Shown here one piece after another: positions 1 to 10,869 of a DNA stretch of 64,000 bases (position 1 is the first letter of the stretch; every line of letters begins with the position of its first letter). This DNA is from Avena insularis (taxonomy: Eukaryota > Streptophyta > Magnoliopsida > Poales > Poaceae): positions 868,001 through 932,000 of the forward strand of contig JAJUPC010000037.1 in NCBI GenBank assembly GCA_023614405.1, in the 5' to 3' direction. A model generated the notes under the pieces. That model worked only from the letters and a program-made list of their open reading frames with translations, made no database searches and had not been told where the DNA came from. Position numbers and translations under genes: made by a program.

Positions 1-2772
1 TCTTACGCTTCTTTGTGCGAGGGGTATCTCTGCATTAGGCCGAGTCTCATTCTCTTCCGGTATTATTTTCATACCTGGAGAAACTCTATCACTGACGGTA
101 ATCCATACATTACCGGAACTCTTAGCTTTTCTGTTAGGAGATAACGCGTCTATCCTAGGATTTAGGCTAGTGAGTCAGTAAAGCAATGGCCATCCACTTT
201 TTTCTATCATAAGGATATTTCGGCTCTCAGCAAAGCAACTGCTTTGTCGGTTTTTGTTGACGGTGTCGCCACGCCCCAAGAGTCCTGGGACGTGGATGCG
301 CCGGCTCTCAGTGATGATCTGCTTCTCGCCAAGAGGCGGATTGAATATCTGATGAAGCACAAGGGCCTTAAAGGGTCCGACATGATTCATTGCTGGCTGG
401 CACGCCGGATCCAGCCTCTCCAGCACCATGGTGACCGGCTTACGCACTCCATCATGTCATCCAAGAAGGACTCTCTCCGTATTTTCTCCCGTCCTTACTC
501 GGAAAAGGACTATGAGTCCCAAATCAGATGGTTAATACGGGAGCGGATCAAGAGGAAAATTCCGGAGCTATCCTTGGACATGCATATGGCTGATAATCCC
601 GTGGTACTAGTAAGTTTCCAACAATAACTTGAATTATGTGTTCATCTTTACATTATTGTCTCTTTCTGCAATACTGAGATATTTTGCCTTTTCAGCTTGC
701 TGAGCTCCCCAAGTCGGAGCTTGCTCCTCTCGAGGGATATCCTCCTGAGATCTCTTAGGATGATGGAGAACTGGTTGCTTTGCTAGAGACGTTTACCCGA
801 AAGCGTAAGGATCCAACAGTTTCTATTGGCACAAAGGAAGTACCCATTGTGAAGAGGTAACTTTCCTCACAAGGTCTCTGTATTTTATTTCTTAATTCTT
901 TCTGAGGTGTAACGCTCTTAGTCTTGTTACCTCCTCAGAGCTAAACAACTCACCAAGGGCAAGGGGAAAGGAGGCTCATCGAAGCCCCTGTGCCAGTCAA
1001 AGCTGAATTTGACTTCTCCTGCCACAGCGCCTCCGACTCCTGCCCCTCAGCCTTCTGCAGCGCCGGAGATTACTCCCTCTCCGACCGTCGCAGAAGTTCC
1101 GGCTCAACAAGTAGACCCAGGGATCCTCGGCTCACAAACTGATGTCACCATGGGTGACTCAGGTTTTGATAAGGGTTAACCCTCTACGGGTAATGATCCC
1201 TCAGCAGAGGTCTTCGCTGAAAACCTCCTCAACAATCTGGGTCTTGCCAAACTTGGCATTACTCGGAAATTTGTCGAGGAGATCCAACATCTAGCCCAGC
1301 AATGCTTGGAAAGCCAGAATATTACTGCCGAGGAGGAGGCACAAGAAGCGGAGGATGTCAAGTACTCCGAACTCCTTGAGCAGATCCGTCTTCGCAAAGA
1401 GAGGCTGAGAGCCAGTGTGGTTCCTCCCCACTGGTAATCCCGCTGACCCTCACCGAGAAGGTTAGCACCGAGGTGACCATGAGATTAATCAAGCTCACTC
1501 ATGAACATCATGTAAGTCGAATTTCTAACTCAACTTTTTTACTTTACTTCATATTATATCCTCTAGCCCCCAAGCATGAAATTGGATAGACAATCCGGGT
1601 TTATGCTTTCATAGGATGCCAAAGAATGAACTAGTGTAGCCCCCAAGGCTCGTGCTGATATTAGTAAAAATATTTGCTCGAGTCTTTAGTAGACTTCTGA
1701 CTCTGGGTATTCTGATTGATAGAAAGTTAATTCGTATAACCAGGAATTGTTAAAGAATATCTGCAACAAGCGGAGAGAGATCAGAGCTCTCCGACTTGAA
1801 AATGTTCAGTTAAAAGTGTCAAGGGATGAAGCCGAAGGTAAACATTTCAGTCCTTAACCTTGCTCGTTCTTTCATAGTCGAATTATTTATTCAACTATTG
1901 TTCTTTTTGCTTATAGCACTGGTCAAACAATCATGTGCTATGATTGAATAAGCCGAGAATCTGAAGACTCTGGAGGTGGAGAACACCGACTTACATTGGG
2001 AGCTGGACAAATTAAAGGCGGATCACGAGCGGAGCATTGCTCAAGTCCTCGAATCCTCTTTTATGGCCACTGAAGAACGTGATCGCCGGATCGCGGCCCA
2101 GGACTAAAAGATCTCGGATATCAATGATGCTTTATTCAGAGAGAAGGACATATCTGAAGCAATTCGGCCTGAACTCCAGAGCCTTAGGGCAGAGAAGGCC
2201 AAAGTTGACGATGTCATCTTCAGTATGTTTCCTACTTTCTGATTTTTTGCTTTTCCGTCTCTAAAAATTTGGATATATTTACTAAACTTTGCTTTATATG
2301 CGTAGGTCCTCTGAACCTACTGGACTCTGCCTCCACCAAGTCTCGCACCAGCCGGCTTACATAAGTCGGCGATTTGCTTCATGATTTCCGCCAATCTTTG
2401 GAGGATATTGGTGGAGTACTCAAGGTCCCGTACATGAACCAAATGTCCATCTTTGAGGCGCGAGACAAGGCCAAGGAGATGCCCCAGCTCATCTAGGACT
2501 GGAACATGTCCTATGCGTGGACCGCAGCACAGAAAGCCCTCACCATGGTTATGAGCCACCATGGAAACCTGGAAATCTGGCAAGTAACCATAGGGTACTA
2601 TAAAGAGGATGAAGACGGAAAGGAGCAGGACATCAAGGCCATCATGGACTCCTGTGCCGGGTACGAGTGTCACATGGCTGATCTGAACAGCTATGACACT
2701 CCCTTCTTCACTCGTGTGGAGACGCCTCCTCCCCCTGCCGAAGAAACAGCTGAAATCTCCGACGACGAATAA
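1..2772 (+). pseudogene. Antisense multi-exon ORF of Tat element (putative gypsy-type transposon protein)
   Basis: This coding region is opposite to gag-pol and lies between integrase and the missing 3' LTR. The N-terminal part (from base 1, then a shifted frame to 609) reads through CEGYLCIRP and SVKQWPSTFFYHKD, motifs I recognise from the grass family annotated as 'putative gypsy type transposon' (Transposase_28). Splice sites are recognisable. Exon ends at 609 and 856 join acceptors at 695 and 938 with the reading phase kept, and further introns lie at about 1,513-1,742, 1,838-1,917 and 2,222-2,306. Exons 939-1,513 and 1,743-2,223 are charged and coiled-coil-like. The last exon ends in an acidic tail with its stop at 2,772. 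In-frame stops (about 757, 1,178, 1,435, 1,950, 2,105 and 2,360) mark it as decayed. The protein's function is unknown; a role in regulating the element is only inference. Confidence 0.8.
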
Positions 2773-3445
2773 ACCATTTCGGATTTGAATGTCTCGGAAA
2801 GATATCAAGGCTAGGTTGATATCTCCAGTGATCTGACAGCTCCTACGTCTTACCCTGCATTGTAGAGCATCAGAAAAGCTTTGTGTTATTCTAAAAACAA
2901 TTCGGGTTGTAAATAAGTAATATAATACTTTTGCTGGTGCTAAGATTTGCTACTTCTATTTAGCTGTTTTGGCTTTATATTTATCGTGCCTGAAATGTTT
3001 ACATAAGCACTTATGTTTTTGTCTATACTTATTGTTTATCTGGCTTTCTGCCACATCCCTTTCATGAGCCGGCTAACCATCAACACGAAATCTTTGCCGA
3101 GCAACGGAGCTCAATTGCTAAACCAGTTTAAACTCGGAAACAAAGTCGGTTTCCAGTACCAACAATTCACTACTCGTAAAATGCCTGCATCTGACAATCA
3201 GATAAATAACCAAAGTACAAACTAGAAAATTTAGATTTATACCTGAAGGTAACATTTTTAGAATCGGAAATCTTAACTAGAACAAACATGAGCATAAAGT
3301 ACTTTCAAATATTCTGGGATTTTTGATTGTGACATGATCATTCGGATATAAGATGGTAATATAAAACTTCTCAGAAAAAATGAGGCAACCAATACTTTAT
3401 TTCTCATTGAACATGTACACATATATGATTACAAAGAAAGATAAA
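2773..3445. other. AT-rich spacer between antisense ORF and integrase end
   Basis: No supported coding region. The stretch just after the antisense stop is AT-rich with several AATAA-like motifs (for example around 2,910), which could serve as a poly(A) region for the plus-strand transcript. The short plus-strand ORF at 3,013-3,225 has no recognisable content. Confidence 0.5.
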
Positions 3446-4807
3446 TTAAGAATAAAAGGGACGTAGCTGAGCAATATTCCACGGTCTGTCTAATTCTGTT
3501 GGGTTTATACTGCCTCCAGCTCTCTTTCTTTTCTTAGTAGCAGGTCTTTCCTTAACTGGCCGTATATCAGTTAGATAGTAAGAACCATTGTGTATTAGTC
3601 GGCTAACTAAAAAGGGCCCTTCCCATACTTGGGAAATTTTGTGCTTTCTTTTCTGCACATGCCGTAGAACCAAGTCGCCCTTATTAAAAGACTTGTTTCT
3701 GACACTCTATCTATGATATTTGCGTATCTTGTGCTGATAGGCTATTGATCTCATCTCAGCAATGACGCGGACTTCTTCGATTAAATCGAGATCATTTTGT
3801 CGAGAAATTTTGGCATCCTTTTCAATATATGCATCAACTCGAGGAGAAGTATGAATAAAATCACTAGGAAGAACTGCTTCTGCACCATAGACCAAGAAGA
3901 AAGGTGTGTATCCGGTTCGGAGTTGTTCATAAACTCCATATCACAGAAGGTAATTCTCTGCCCAAGCTCCCGTAGCACGTCGTAGTGGCCTTGTTGGATT
4001 AAACCATTTTCTCTTTCAACTTGTCCGTTAGCCTATGGATGTGCGACTGACACAATGTCAAGCCGGATATTTTGTTTGTTGCAGAATTCGGCAAGCTCTC
4101 CCATAGAAAAATTACTCCCGTTGTGTGCATAATGCTATGCGGATAACCGTATCAGATTATGACATCCTCGACAAATTTTTTGGCTGTTGCTCCATCACAA
4201 CTTGTGATGGGTATAGCCTCAATCCATTTTGTGAACTTATCCACCATTACCAAGAGGTGAGTAAATTCACTTGGAGCCTGTTTAAACGGTCCTACCATGT
4301 CAGGCCCCCAGACCACGAAGGTCCATGTTATAGGTATTATTTACAGCTGATCAGCTGGAAGGTGAGCTTGTTTGGCGTACTTTTGGTAGACTTTGCACGT
4401 CTTGACCAGCCGTTCGGCATCTGCCTTGGCTGTAAGCCAGAAAAAACCATGTCAGAAAACTTTTGCCACTAAGATATGGCTACAGCATGATGGCCGCATT
4501 CGCCTTCATGGATTTCTCGTAAAATTTCCACTCCTTCTAGAGATACACAGCGCTGAAAGACCACAGACACACTCCACTTATAGATCTCACCATTAATTAT
4601 AGTATAGGTTTTTTCTTGTCGGATGATCTTCCAGCTCAGAACCTCGTCTTCGGGTAATTTGCCATCTACCAAGTAATCAAGGTAGGGTTGAGTCCGGCTA
4701 GGAATTACATCCAGGACTGCTACCAAAGGTGAGTCGGATTTGGTTGGATATTCCTCGTCTACACCTTTTATAGAGGGAACTTTGAGGTGCTCTAAAAAAA
4801 GCGCCAT
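3446..4807 (-). pseudogene. Integrase of Tat element, broken
   Basis: Integrase would insert the element's cDNA into the chromosome. The N-terminal part (4,469-4,807) contains a zinc-binding-like segment (REIHEGECGHH) near its end. The catalytic core (about 3,900-4,470) is spread over several frames with stops, so a DDE triad cannot be read in one frame. The C-terminal parts (3,707-3,895 and 3,446-3,673) contain the usual GPFLVSRLIHNGSYYL-type stretch and end with PWNIAQLRPFYS, typical of Tat integrase C-termini. It directly follows the second RNase H in the element order. There is no chromodomain, as expected for Tat. Confidence 0.8.
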
Positions 4808-4820
4808 CTAGGACCTTTTT

Positions 4821-5302
4821 CTACACAGAGCCTATTCGAGATAATGCATTTGCTTCCTCATTTTCTGTTCGAGGGATGTGTTGAACTCCAAACCCTTTGA
4901 AAGATTTAGATAGTTCATCAACGGCAGCTCTATATGCTTCCATGTGCTTATTTGCATTACAAATATCCGACACTTGTTGAGAAACAAGATCCGAATCTCC
5001 ATAACACATTAATCGTCGGATGCTGATGTCCTTAGCAAACCGTATTCCATGCAACAGTGCTTCATATTTGGCAATGTTATTTGTTGCCGTGAAGTGAATC
5101 TGCAACACATAAAAAAGTTTATCTCCTTGGGGTGATTTGAGCACCATGCTAGCCCCGAGCCCCCGAGCGCCTTAGACACGTCAAAATGCATGGTCCAGTA
5201 TTCCGACTCTGGGAGGGTCATATTCTCTGTTGTCTCTATCCAATTAGTGACAAAGTCAGCAAGGATTTGGCATTTGATTGCTATACGAGGTTTTGTACTC
5301 AA
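4821..5302 (-). pseudogene. Second, archaeal-like RNase H (aRNH) of Tat element
   Basis: An additional RNase H domain lies between the normal RNase H and integrase, diagnostic of Tat. The sequence reads YWTMHFDVSKALGG (first catalytic Asp), then after a frameshift near 5,147 continues with NNIAKYEALLHG (Glu), MCYGDSDLVSQQV (Asp) and NEEANALSRIG. The last motif usually has Asp where Asn stands here, so the active site also seems damaged. The known family role is trimming RNA in RNA/DNA hybrids during reverse transcription, possibly replacing or helping the original RNase H. Confidence 0.82.
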
Positions 5303-5615
5303 TGTCGAAAGCTGAAAGCTCTATGCCCCATTTTGCGACATGTCCTGTAGCATCGCTGTTGTTGATTATATCTCTCATGGGAGTTGTGATCACCGTGGTA
5401 AGTAGATGTTCCTGAAAGTAATGTCGTAACTTCCGGGATGCGAAGAACACACCGTAAGCCAGCTTTTGATAGTGCGGATACCGCTGCTTTGATTCAGTTA
5501 GGACTTCGCTGAGGTAGAAAGTCGAACGCTGCACCAGGTGTTTTTTTTCCTCTGGTCTCTCCACCACCATGACGACACTGATGACTCTGTTTGTCGCAAC
5601 AAGATAGAGCAACAT
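5256..5615 (-). pseudogene. RNase H (original gypsy type) of Tat element
   Basis: This follows the RT thumb region in the pol order. It contains a segment like the gypsy RNase H core (VQRSTFYLSEVLTESKQRYP and KLAYGVFFASRKLRHYF), then a region ending KWGIELSAFDIEYKTS that normally links to the aRNH. The upstream catalytic Asp region is not in the same open frame. Overlap with the aRNH frame at 5,256-5,302 marks a frameshift between the two domains. Confidence 0.78.
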
Positions 5616-5669
5616 CGGTTCCCGAGGTTCTAGTTCTGCAAGGATAGGATCATATGAGGAGTACTGCTT

Positions 5670-6409
5670 TCAGGTCTTGTAGTGCAACTTCAGCTTCATT
5701 AGTCCATATGAAGTTTTTGGTCTTTTCAGGAGCTTGTAAAGTGGTGCGGCTCTTTCACCGAGCCGGCTTACAAATTGACTAATTGCAACAATGCAACCAA
5801 TTAGTCTTTGAACATCCTTCAGGCGAGTCGGCCTAGGAATATTGAGTATAGCCTTAATTTTGTCTCGGTTCACCTCTATGCCTCTTTGAGACACGATGAA
5901 ACCTAACAATTTTCTGGCTGATATTCCAAAGAAACACTTCTTCGGGTTAAGCATTATGTTGTATTTGCGTAGATTGGTGAACGTTTCCTTCAAGTCGGAA
6001 ATTAAGGTTTCCTTCTTTCCGGACATCATCGCAATGTCGTCCACATATGCATGTACATTGCGTCCGATTTGATCGTGGAGGCAACACTGCATAGTGCACT
6101 GGTACGTAGCTCCTATGTTCCTGAGCCGAAAGGGCATCATAACAAAACAGAAGGTTCTGAAGGGGGTTATGAATGAAGTTTTGACTTTGTCTGATTCCTT
6201 CATCCAAATTTGGTGATAACCGGATTATGCGTCGAGAAAACATAGGAGTTTCGAGCCTGCGTAGAATCGATAACTTGATCAATTCTAGGCAAAGCAAACG
6301 GATCTTTGGGACGATCCTTGTTCAAGGCAGTATAATCAACACACATCCTTAAATCAGTGGTGTCCTTTTTAGGGACCATTACAGGATTGGCCGACCACTC
6401 AGTGTGCAT
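5670..6409 (-). pseudogene. Reverse transcriptase of Tat element
   Basis: Two overlapping frames (6,200-6,409 and 5,670-6,203) carry RT motifs: NPVMVPKKDTTDLRMCVDY near the start, then FCFVMMPFRLRNIGATYQ, and the catalytic box HAYVDDIAMMS (YVDD). The C-terminal thumb includes KLLGFIVSQRGIEVNRDKI. A frameshift near 6,200 splits fingers from palm. A third frame at 5,947-6,297 is a shadow. Confidence 0.85.
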
Positions 6410-7653
6410 GACCTCTTCTATGAATCCGGATAACTCAAGCCGAGCTAGTTCCTTAGCTATTGCTTTTCACTTTTCACCACGAAAATGTCATAAGGACTGT
6501 TTGACGGGTTTAGCATTTGGGTGTAAATTTAGAGAGTGCTCGGCAAGTTCCCTAGGTACTCCGGTCATGTCAGATGGCTGCCATGCAAAGATATCTTGAT
6601 TTGCTTGGAGGAACTTGACGAGCATGTTTTCCTATGCGCTATCTAGGCCTACTCCTATTTGGGTCACCTTGGAGGGGTCATCATCCTTCAACGGTGTCTT
6701 CTTCGTCTCTTCCGATGCCTTGAACTCCGGAGTCGGCTTTGTCACCTCCTTTTTTGTCGCGGGCATCTCGGACGGATCAATGGTCTTCTTGATCTCCTGG
6801 TACTCATGGGCGTGCAACATGGCTTCAGCAAAGGCGGAATTTCCATCCTCGCACTCTTGCGCCTTCTTCGGGTCTCCCTGATGGTGATCACGCCTTTGGG
6901 ACCTAGAATTTTCATCATATTGTAAATGTAACACGAACGAGCCATAAAAGCCTAGTAAGCCGGACGTCCGAATATAGCATGGTATGTGCTCTTGAACGGG
7001 AACACATCGAAGGAAAGTGCTTTCGTCCGATAGTTCTTTGGGGTTCCAAAGGTAACATCCAAAGTGATCTCTCCAAGGGAATTTGCTTGTCTTCCTGGGA
7101 CAATTCCGTGAAATATCACAGAGCTGTGATTCAGCCATGTCTCCAAGATCCGCATCCGGCGTAGCGTTTCGTCATACAAAATATTAATGCTGCTGCCGCC
7201 GTCCGTGAGAGTCTTGGAGAAACCATAGTCGTCAATAAGTTGGTTGACGACTAAGGCGTATTTTCCTCGCTTGTGCAACTTAGGCGAATGATCAGCATGG
7301 TCAAAGGTGATTTCCACTTCCGACCAGTCCAAGAATTGTGGGACAGCCGGAATGGTTCCGTTGAGCTCATGCAAAACTGTCTTCTTGACCTTAGCTGGTT
7401 GAGACCCAAGGAAAGTGACGTAAGTGTCTTTCTTCATTGGGAAGTTCTTTTTTCCATCCGGCTTGGAATTTGAAGGGTCAGCTTCCTCCATGTCGGAATC
7501 TTCCTTGGTCTCATTCTCTTTTTCGGGATTCTTTTTTCCCTTCTTCCGCTTAGCCCTACAGCCAGCGGTATCGTCTTTCTTAATGTCGTCGTTGAAACGA
7601 CACTCAGCGTTTGTGTGGGACGAGCCCCCGGTGGCATCTAAGTGATGCATACA
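6410..7653 (-). pseudogene. Aspartic protease and linker to RT, Tat element
   Basis: The frame at 6,952-7,650 starts with a zinc-knuckle-like segment (a TGT codon just before the ATG, then MHHLDATGGSSHTNAEC). It is followed by a lysine/glutamate-rich linker and the protease region. The active-site motif reads TDGGSSINILY, the DGG form common in Tat proteases, and the domain ends with TYHAIFGRPAY. The linker towards RT (6,632-6,951) needs a frame change at about 6,950 and is rich in Lys, Glu and Pro. About 220 bases at 6,410-6,631 correspond to the pre-RT segment, without a continuous frame. Confidence 0.75.
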
Positions 7654-9232
7654 CGGGTTGTTGCTAATGTCGGCCCAGGAATAGGTTTGCCAGGTTGCTG
7701 GTCTCCTCTACACTGGACAATTGATGTCCCACAACCGCGACCACGGCCACCGCCGCACCCTCCTCGTCCTCCAAACCCGAAAGTAGTAGTTACCACTACC
7801 GTTTCGGCATTGGGTTTTTCTTCCGAGGTATTCTTGCGCTTCTGAGGTTGTTGCTTTGGTTGTTTTGCCGACTATGGCACAGCTAGGGCATTCAGTAATC
7901 CCTCTGCATCGTCATTGGCGTCTGCATACTTGCTCGCTGTTTCTATCATCTCTCCCAGATCAGGGACCTTGTCGCACTTCAAGCGGTGACGTAGTAAACC
8001 AATTGGGAGTCTTGTAATGAAATCTTCAATCGCAGTTTGATCGTTTACTCCTTCATAGGAGTTCTTGGTCTCGATCCATCATTCGAGGTAATCTCGACAA
8101 GTTTCTCCGGCTTTCTGGGTGCAACGCTGTAGGTCTCCTACCGTACAGGGCCTCCGATATGTGCCTTCGAAATTCCTAAAGAATGCGCTTTGCATATCAT
8201 ACCAGTTGTGGATGGTATTCTCCAGAAGTTCACTAAGCCATGATCATGCCGTCTTCCGCAACATAAGTGGGACATATCGGGTTGCGACCAAGCTATTTCC
8301 ACCTTTGGTGATGCAGCAAGCCTGGAAAAAATCCTGGAGCCAAGTATCTGGCCGGGCCACACCGCCTTAGGTTTGGATGTGTCTTGAGATAGAAAATCCT
8401 TCTGGGAAGTTTGTTTGACGAATACATGGTCCAAAGCATTTTGGGCCTACGTAGATGGTATTTGACTCGTAGCGCCGCGCCTCTATGTTAGAGTTGATCT
8501 GGTGTCTTGCGTCACTTGGTGACAGAGAACGCCGTCTTGGTTGTTCATTGTGGCTGTGGTGCCTTGGAGCCGGACTTCTGCTTCTGCCACCACCTCCTCC
8601 GCCACGACGCCCTCCTTGAGAGCTGTTGTGGTGGCTGCTTGGTGGAGAGGGTGGTTTAGGTGGATTGTTTCCAGCTGACCGCCGGCCTCCATCCGGAGCG
8701 TCATTATTCTGGTTTTGGGAGGGTCTTCATTATGACGAGCCCCCTGCCGGCTTGACTTAGCACAGTGTCCGTCATTCCTTTGTCTGTCATTCCTACTACG
8801 GTGGGGTTCAGCCGAACGACTTGCATGTCTAGAAGGTGGCATCCTTTGACAGTCCTCCTCCCGATGTTTCTCTTTGTCTTCTTCCCTGTGATTTTTTGAC
8901 TATCACCGGGGAGGTTTTCTCGGATACAGTGCAGCAATCGCTTCTTGCTCCGCGGCTGGAGTGACGTTGCTCTAGTTATGTGTGGTTCTGTGGCGCTGCC
9001 CTGAAGATCCAGTTCTTGAGTAGTTTTCTTCCCGACGGTCGGAACGGTAATGCTTTTCGGGAACCCATTGGGGCCTTACGTCATTCCAGGCTGGATCCGT
9101 GCGACATTGGTCAGATTGAGAGACCAGTTTTCTGCTTCCAGATTTCACGACCTTCTGTTGCTCCAGACCCTTGGTAAGTACCTTTATGCCCAACCGGACC
9201 TATTCCGGGCCTGCATTATTTTCCAGGATGTC
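7654..9232 (-). pseudogene. Gag core region (retrotrans_gag) of Tat element, frameshifted
   Basis: No long frame survives, but the minus strand encodes ENTIHNWYDMQSAFFRNFEG around 8,160-8,230, a typical gag-core segment. Downstream matter continues through 7,860-8,130 in the same relation to protease. The pieces at 8,138-8,434, 8,483-8,842 and 8,704-8,937 are Arg/Ser/His-rich, low-complexity and in different frames. Gag would form the virus-like particle. Repeated frameshifts make this copy non-functional. Confidence 0.65.
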
Positions 9233-10696
9233 TCAAGCCGTGTCGGTGTTTTGTACTGGTGTTGGGCACAATAGATGCCCCTTGCTGTCGAGTCGAGGCA
9301 TCCCTGGGTCTCCCTCAACGAGAACCTTGTGGACTTCTGGAAATTTGTCAACATGTGTGTCTCGTTTCTGGGTCTTCTGATGCTGCAGAGGGATGAACTT
9401 CTCCGCAGTAGCTATGCACTTATTTTCTTCGTCGATGTTGTTGGCTTCATCCAGGAGTACTTGGCGACGTGCTTCTAGGGCTTGAGACCTTTCTTTCAAC
9501 TCTTTAGCAGTAAGTTTTGTAGCTGTAGGGATGGGAGTAGTTAACACAACATCGATGAGTTTACAGGCACTAGTAGTGACCACGTGTCCATCCACCGAAG
9601 CTTCTTTGGGCTCGTCTGGGATTAGTGCTCCATTAGATTCTTCTTCATACTCGTCGGCAATTACTTCCTCTGCTAGAGGGTCTTTTGCCGGGGTCTTGTT
9701 CTTCTTCTTTGCCTTCTTGGCAGTGCCGATAGCAAAGACGGCTTTGGGTCCGTTTCCTAGAGTCAAGCTTTGATCGGTACTTTCGGACATCTAGACGTCT
9801 GGATTTTCTCCGAGATCCATGTCATCCTGGACTTTGGGAGATTTTTCCCCGGATCCTTCATCCATGGCTTCTCCTTCTTCTGCAGCTTTAGAGCTGAACT
9901 CTTCTTCGTATTCCACGGAGAACTTTAGGAAATCAGCCGGCGTCATGGGATCATCCGAAGATATCGGTAAGTCAGTGTTTGTTCCGATCGACTCTAGCAG
10001 TGAGTCTTTGTTTTCTCCAGCATCGACAGAGCCGGATCTGCATCCAACATATCCGACAAAGTGCGACGCATGTGTCCTAAGGTAGTTGCGGCTTTCCTCG
10101 TGGGCTTCCTTGAAAATTCTGATGGTCTCGAGAACCTCATCCACGTTTGCACCTTGCATCATCATGCACATCAATGTATGCCTCGGGAAGGGTTTATCTG
10201 TTCCGGCATAGGAAGAGCCGGAACCAAGGTTGTTGTCTTGCTCCTCCTGGATTTCAACCTCAATGGGTAGATCGATCTGGGATTCAGCCTCGCTAGGGAG
10301 ATCCACTCCAGATTCGACTTGCATCGCAAGATCTGCTTCAGGTTCAGCTTTCTCCACTATCTCCAAAAAAGGTGTGGGTTGGGTGGGATTAGGGTTTTCT
10401 GAGATCCGAAACTCTGCCGCTTCAGCGGACAAAGTGGACCCAGAGATTTCTCCTGCCTCTATCATCACCGCTGGGGTGGCTGGGGCAGGTTCAGCGAAAC
10501 TGATGTACACATCTATCTCGGCAAAAGATATGATGGTGTAGGCAGTCACGGCCTCCCTAGCCGGAATCTAGGTCTCGTTGAGAATGATGAGAGGGGCGTC
10601 ACTGGCGTGGAGGACGCGACCGGTGGCGATGGTCTCGACGATTCTGATTCTTGCAAATTCTGCTCGGAACATGGATCCGAAGCTAACTTGCCCCAT
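9233..10696 (-). pseudogene. Gag N-terminal ORF of Tat element with in-frame stops
   Basis: One reading frame runs from an ATG at 10,696 to 9,233 with two in-frame stops (near 10,568 and at 9,791). It begins MGQVSFGSMFRAEFARIRI. It then has a long acidic, Ala/Glu/Pro-rich stretch (9,791-10,549) and a basic-then-acidic part (9,233-9,790: KKAKKKNKTPAKD, then DEYEEESNG). The start is chosen because the ATG lies just after the primer-binding site and the whole stretch stays in frame with it. The acidic N-terminal part has no domain I recognise. Confidence 0.65.
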
Positions 10697-10709
10697 GGTG
10701 GGTGCCAAC
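10697..10709 (-). promoter_or_regulatory. Primer-binding site of Tat element
   Basis: Directly inside the LTR end (minus strand ...GACGACA) comes GTTGGCACCCACC. This resembles the grass Tat-type primer site that starts TTGGCGCCCACC. The putative gag ATG abuts it, leaving almost no leader. Confidence 0.7.
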
Positions 10710-10818
10710 TGTCGTCGGATTAATGACAAGTACGCCATGAGGGGGTCCTCGAGGCGTGTGGAAGAGAGGGTTGTGAGACGTATGGTGTTCTGGGACAGTG
10801 AGCACACAAGTTTACCCA

Positions 10819-10829
10819 GGTTCGAATCC
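10819..10829 (+). promoter_or_regulatory. Pol III B-box-like motif inside LTR
   Basis: GGTTCGAATCC matches the consensus of the tRNA T-arm/B box, on the strand opposite to the element's genes. No matching A box or tRNA fold is seen upstream, so this is a motif match only. Confidence 0.35.
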
Positions 10830-10869
10830 ACCAGCTTTGGCCGGATCCCACTCCTACTAGTAATCTAGT

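Noticed and set aside
6357..6925. Plus-strand ORFs of 80-88 codons
   Set aside because: Shadows opposite to the protease-RT linker of the Tat element.
9819..10541. Plus-strand ORFs mirroring the gag N-terminal region
   Set aside because: Ser/Ala-rich shadows of the minus-strand acidic gag frame.
10819..10829. A tRNA gene
   Set aside because: Only the B-box-like motif is present; no cloverleaf or A box can be built around it.
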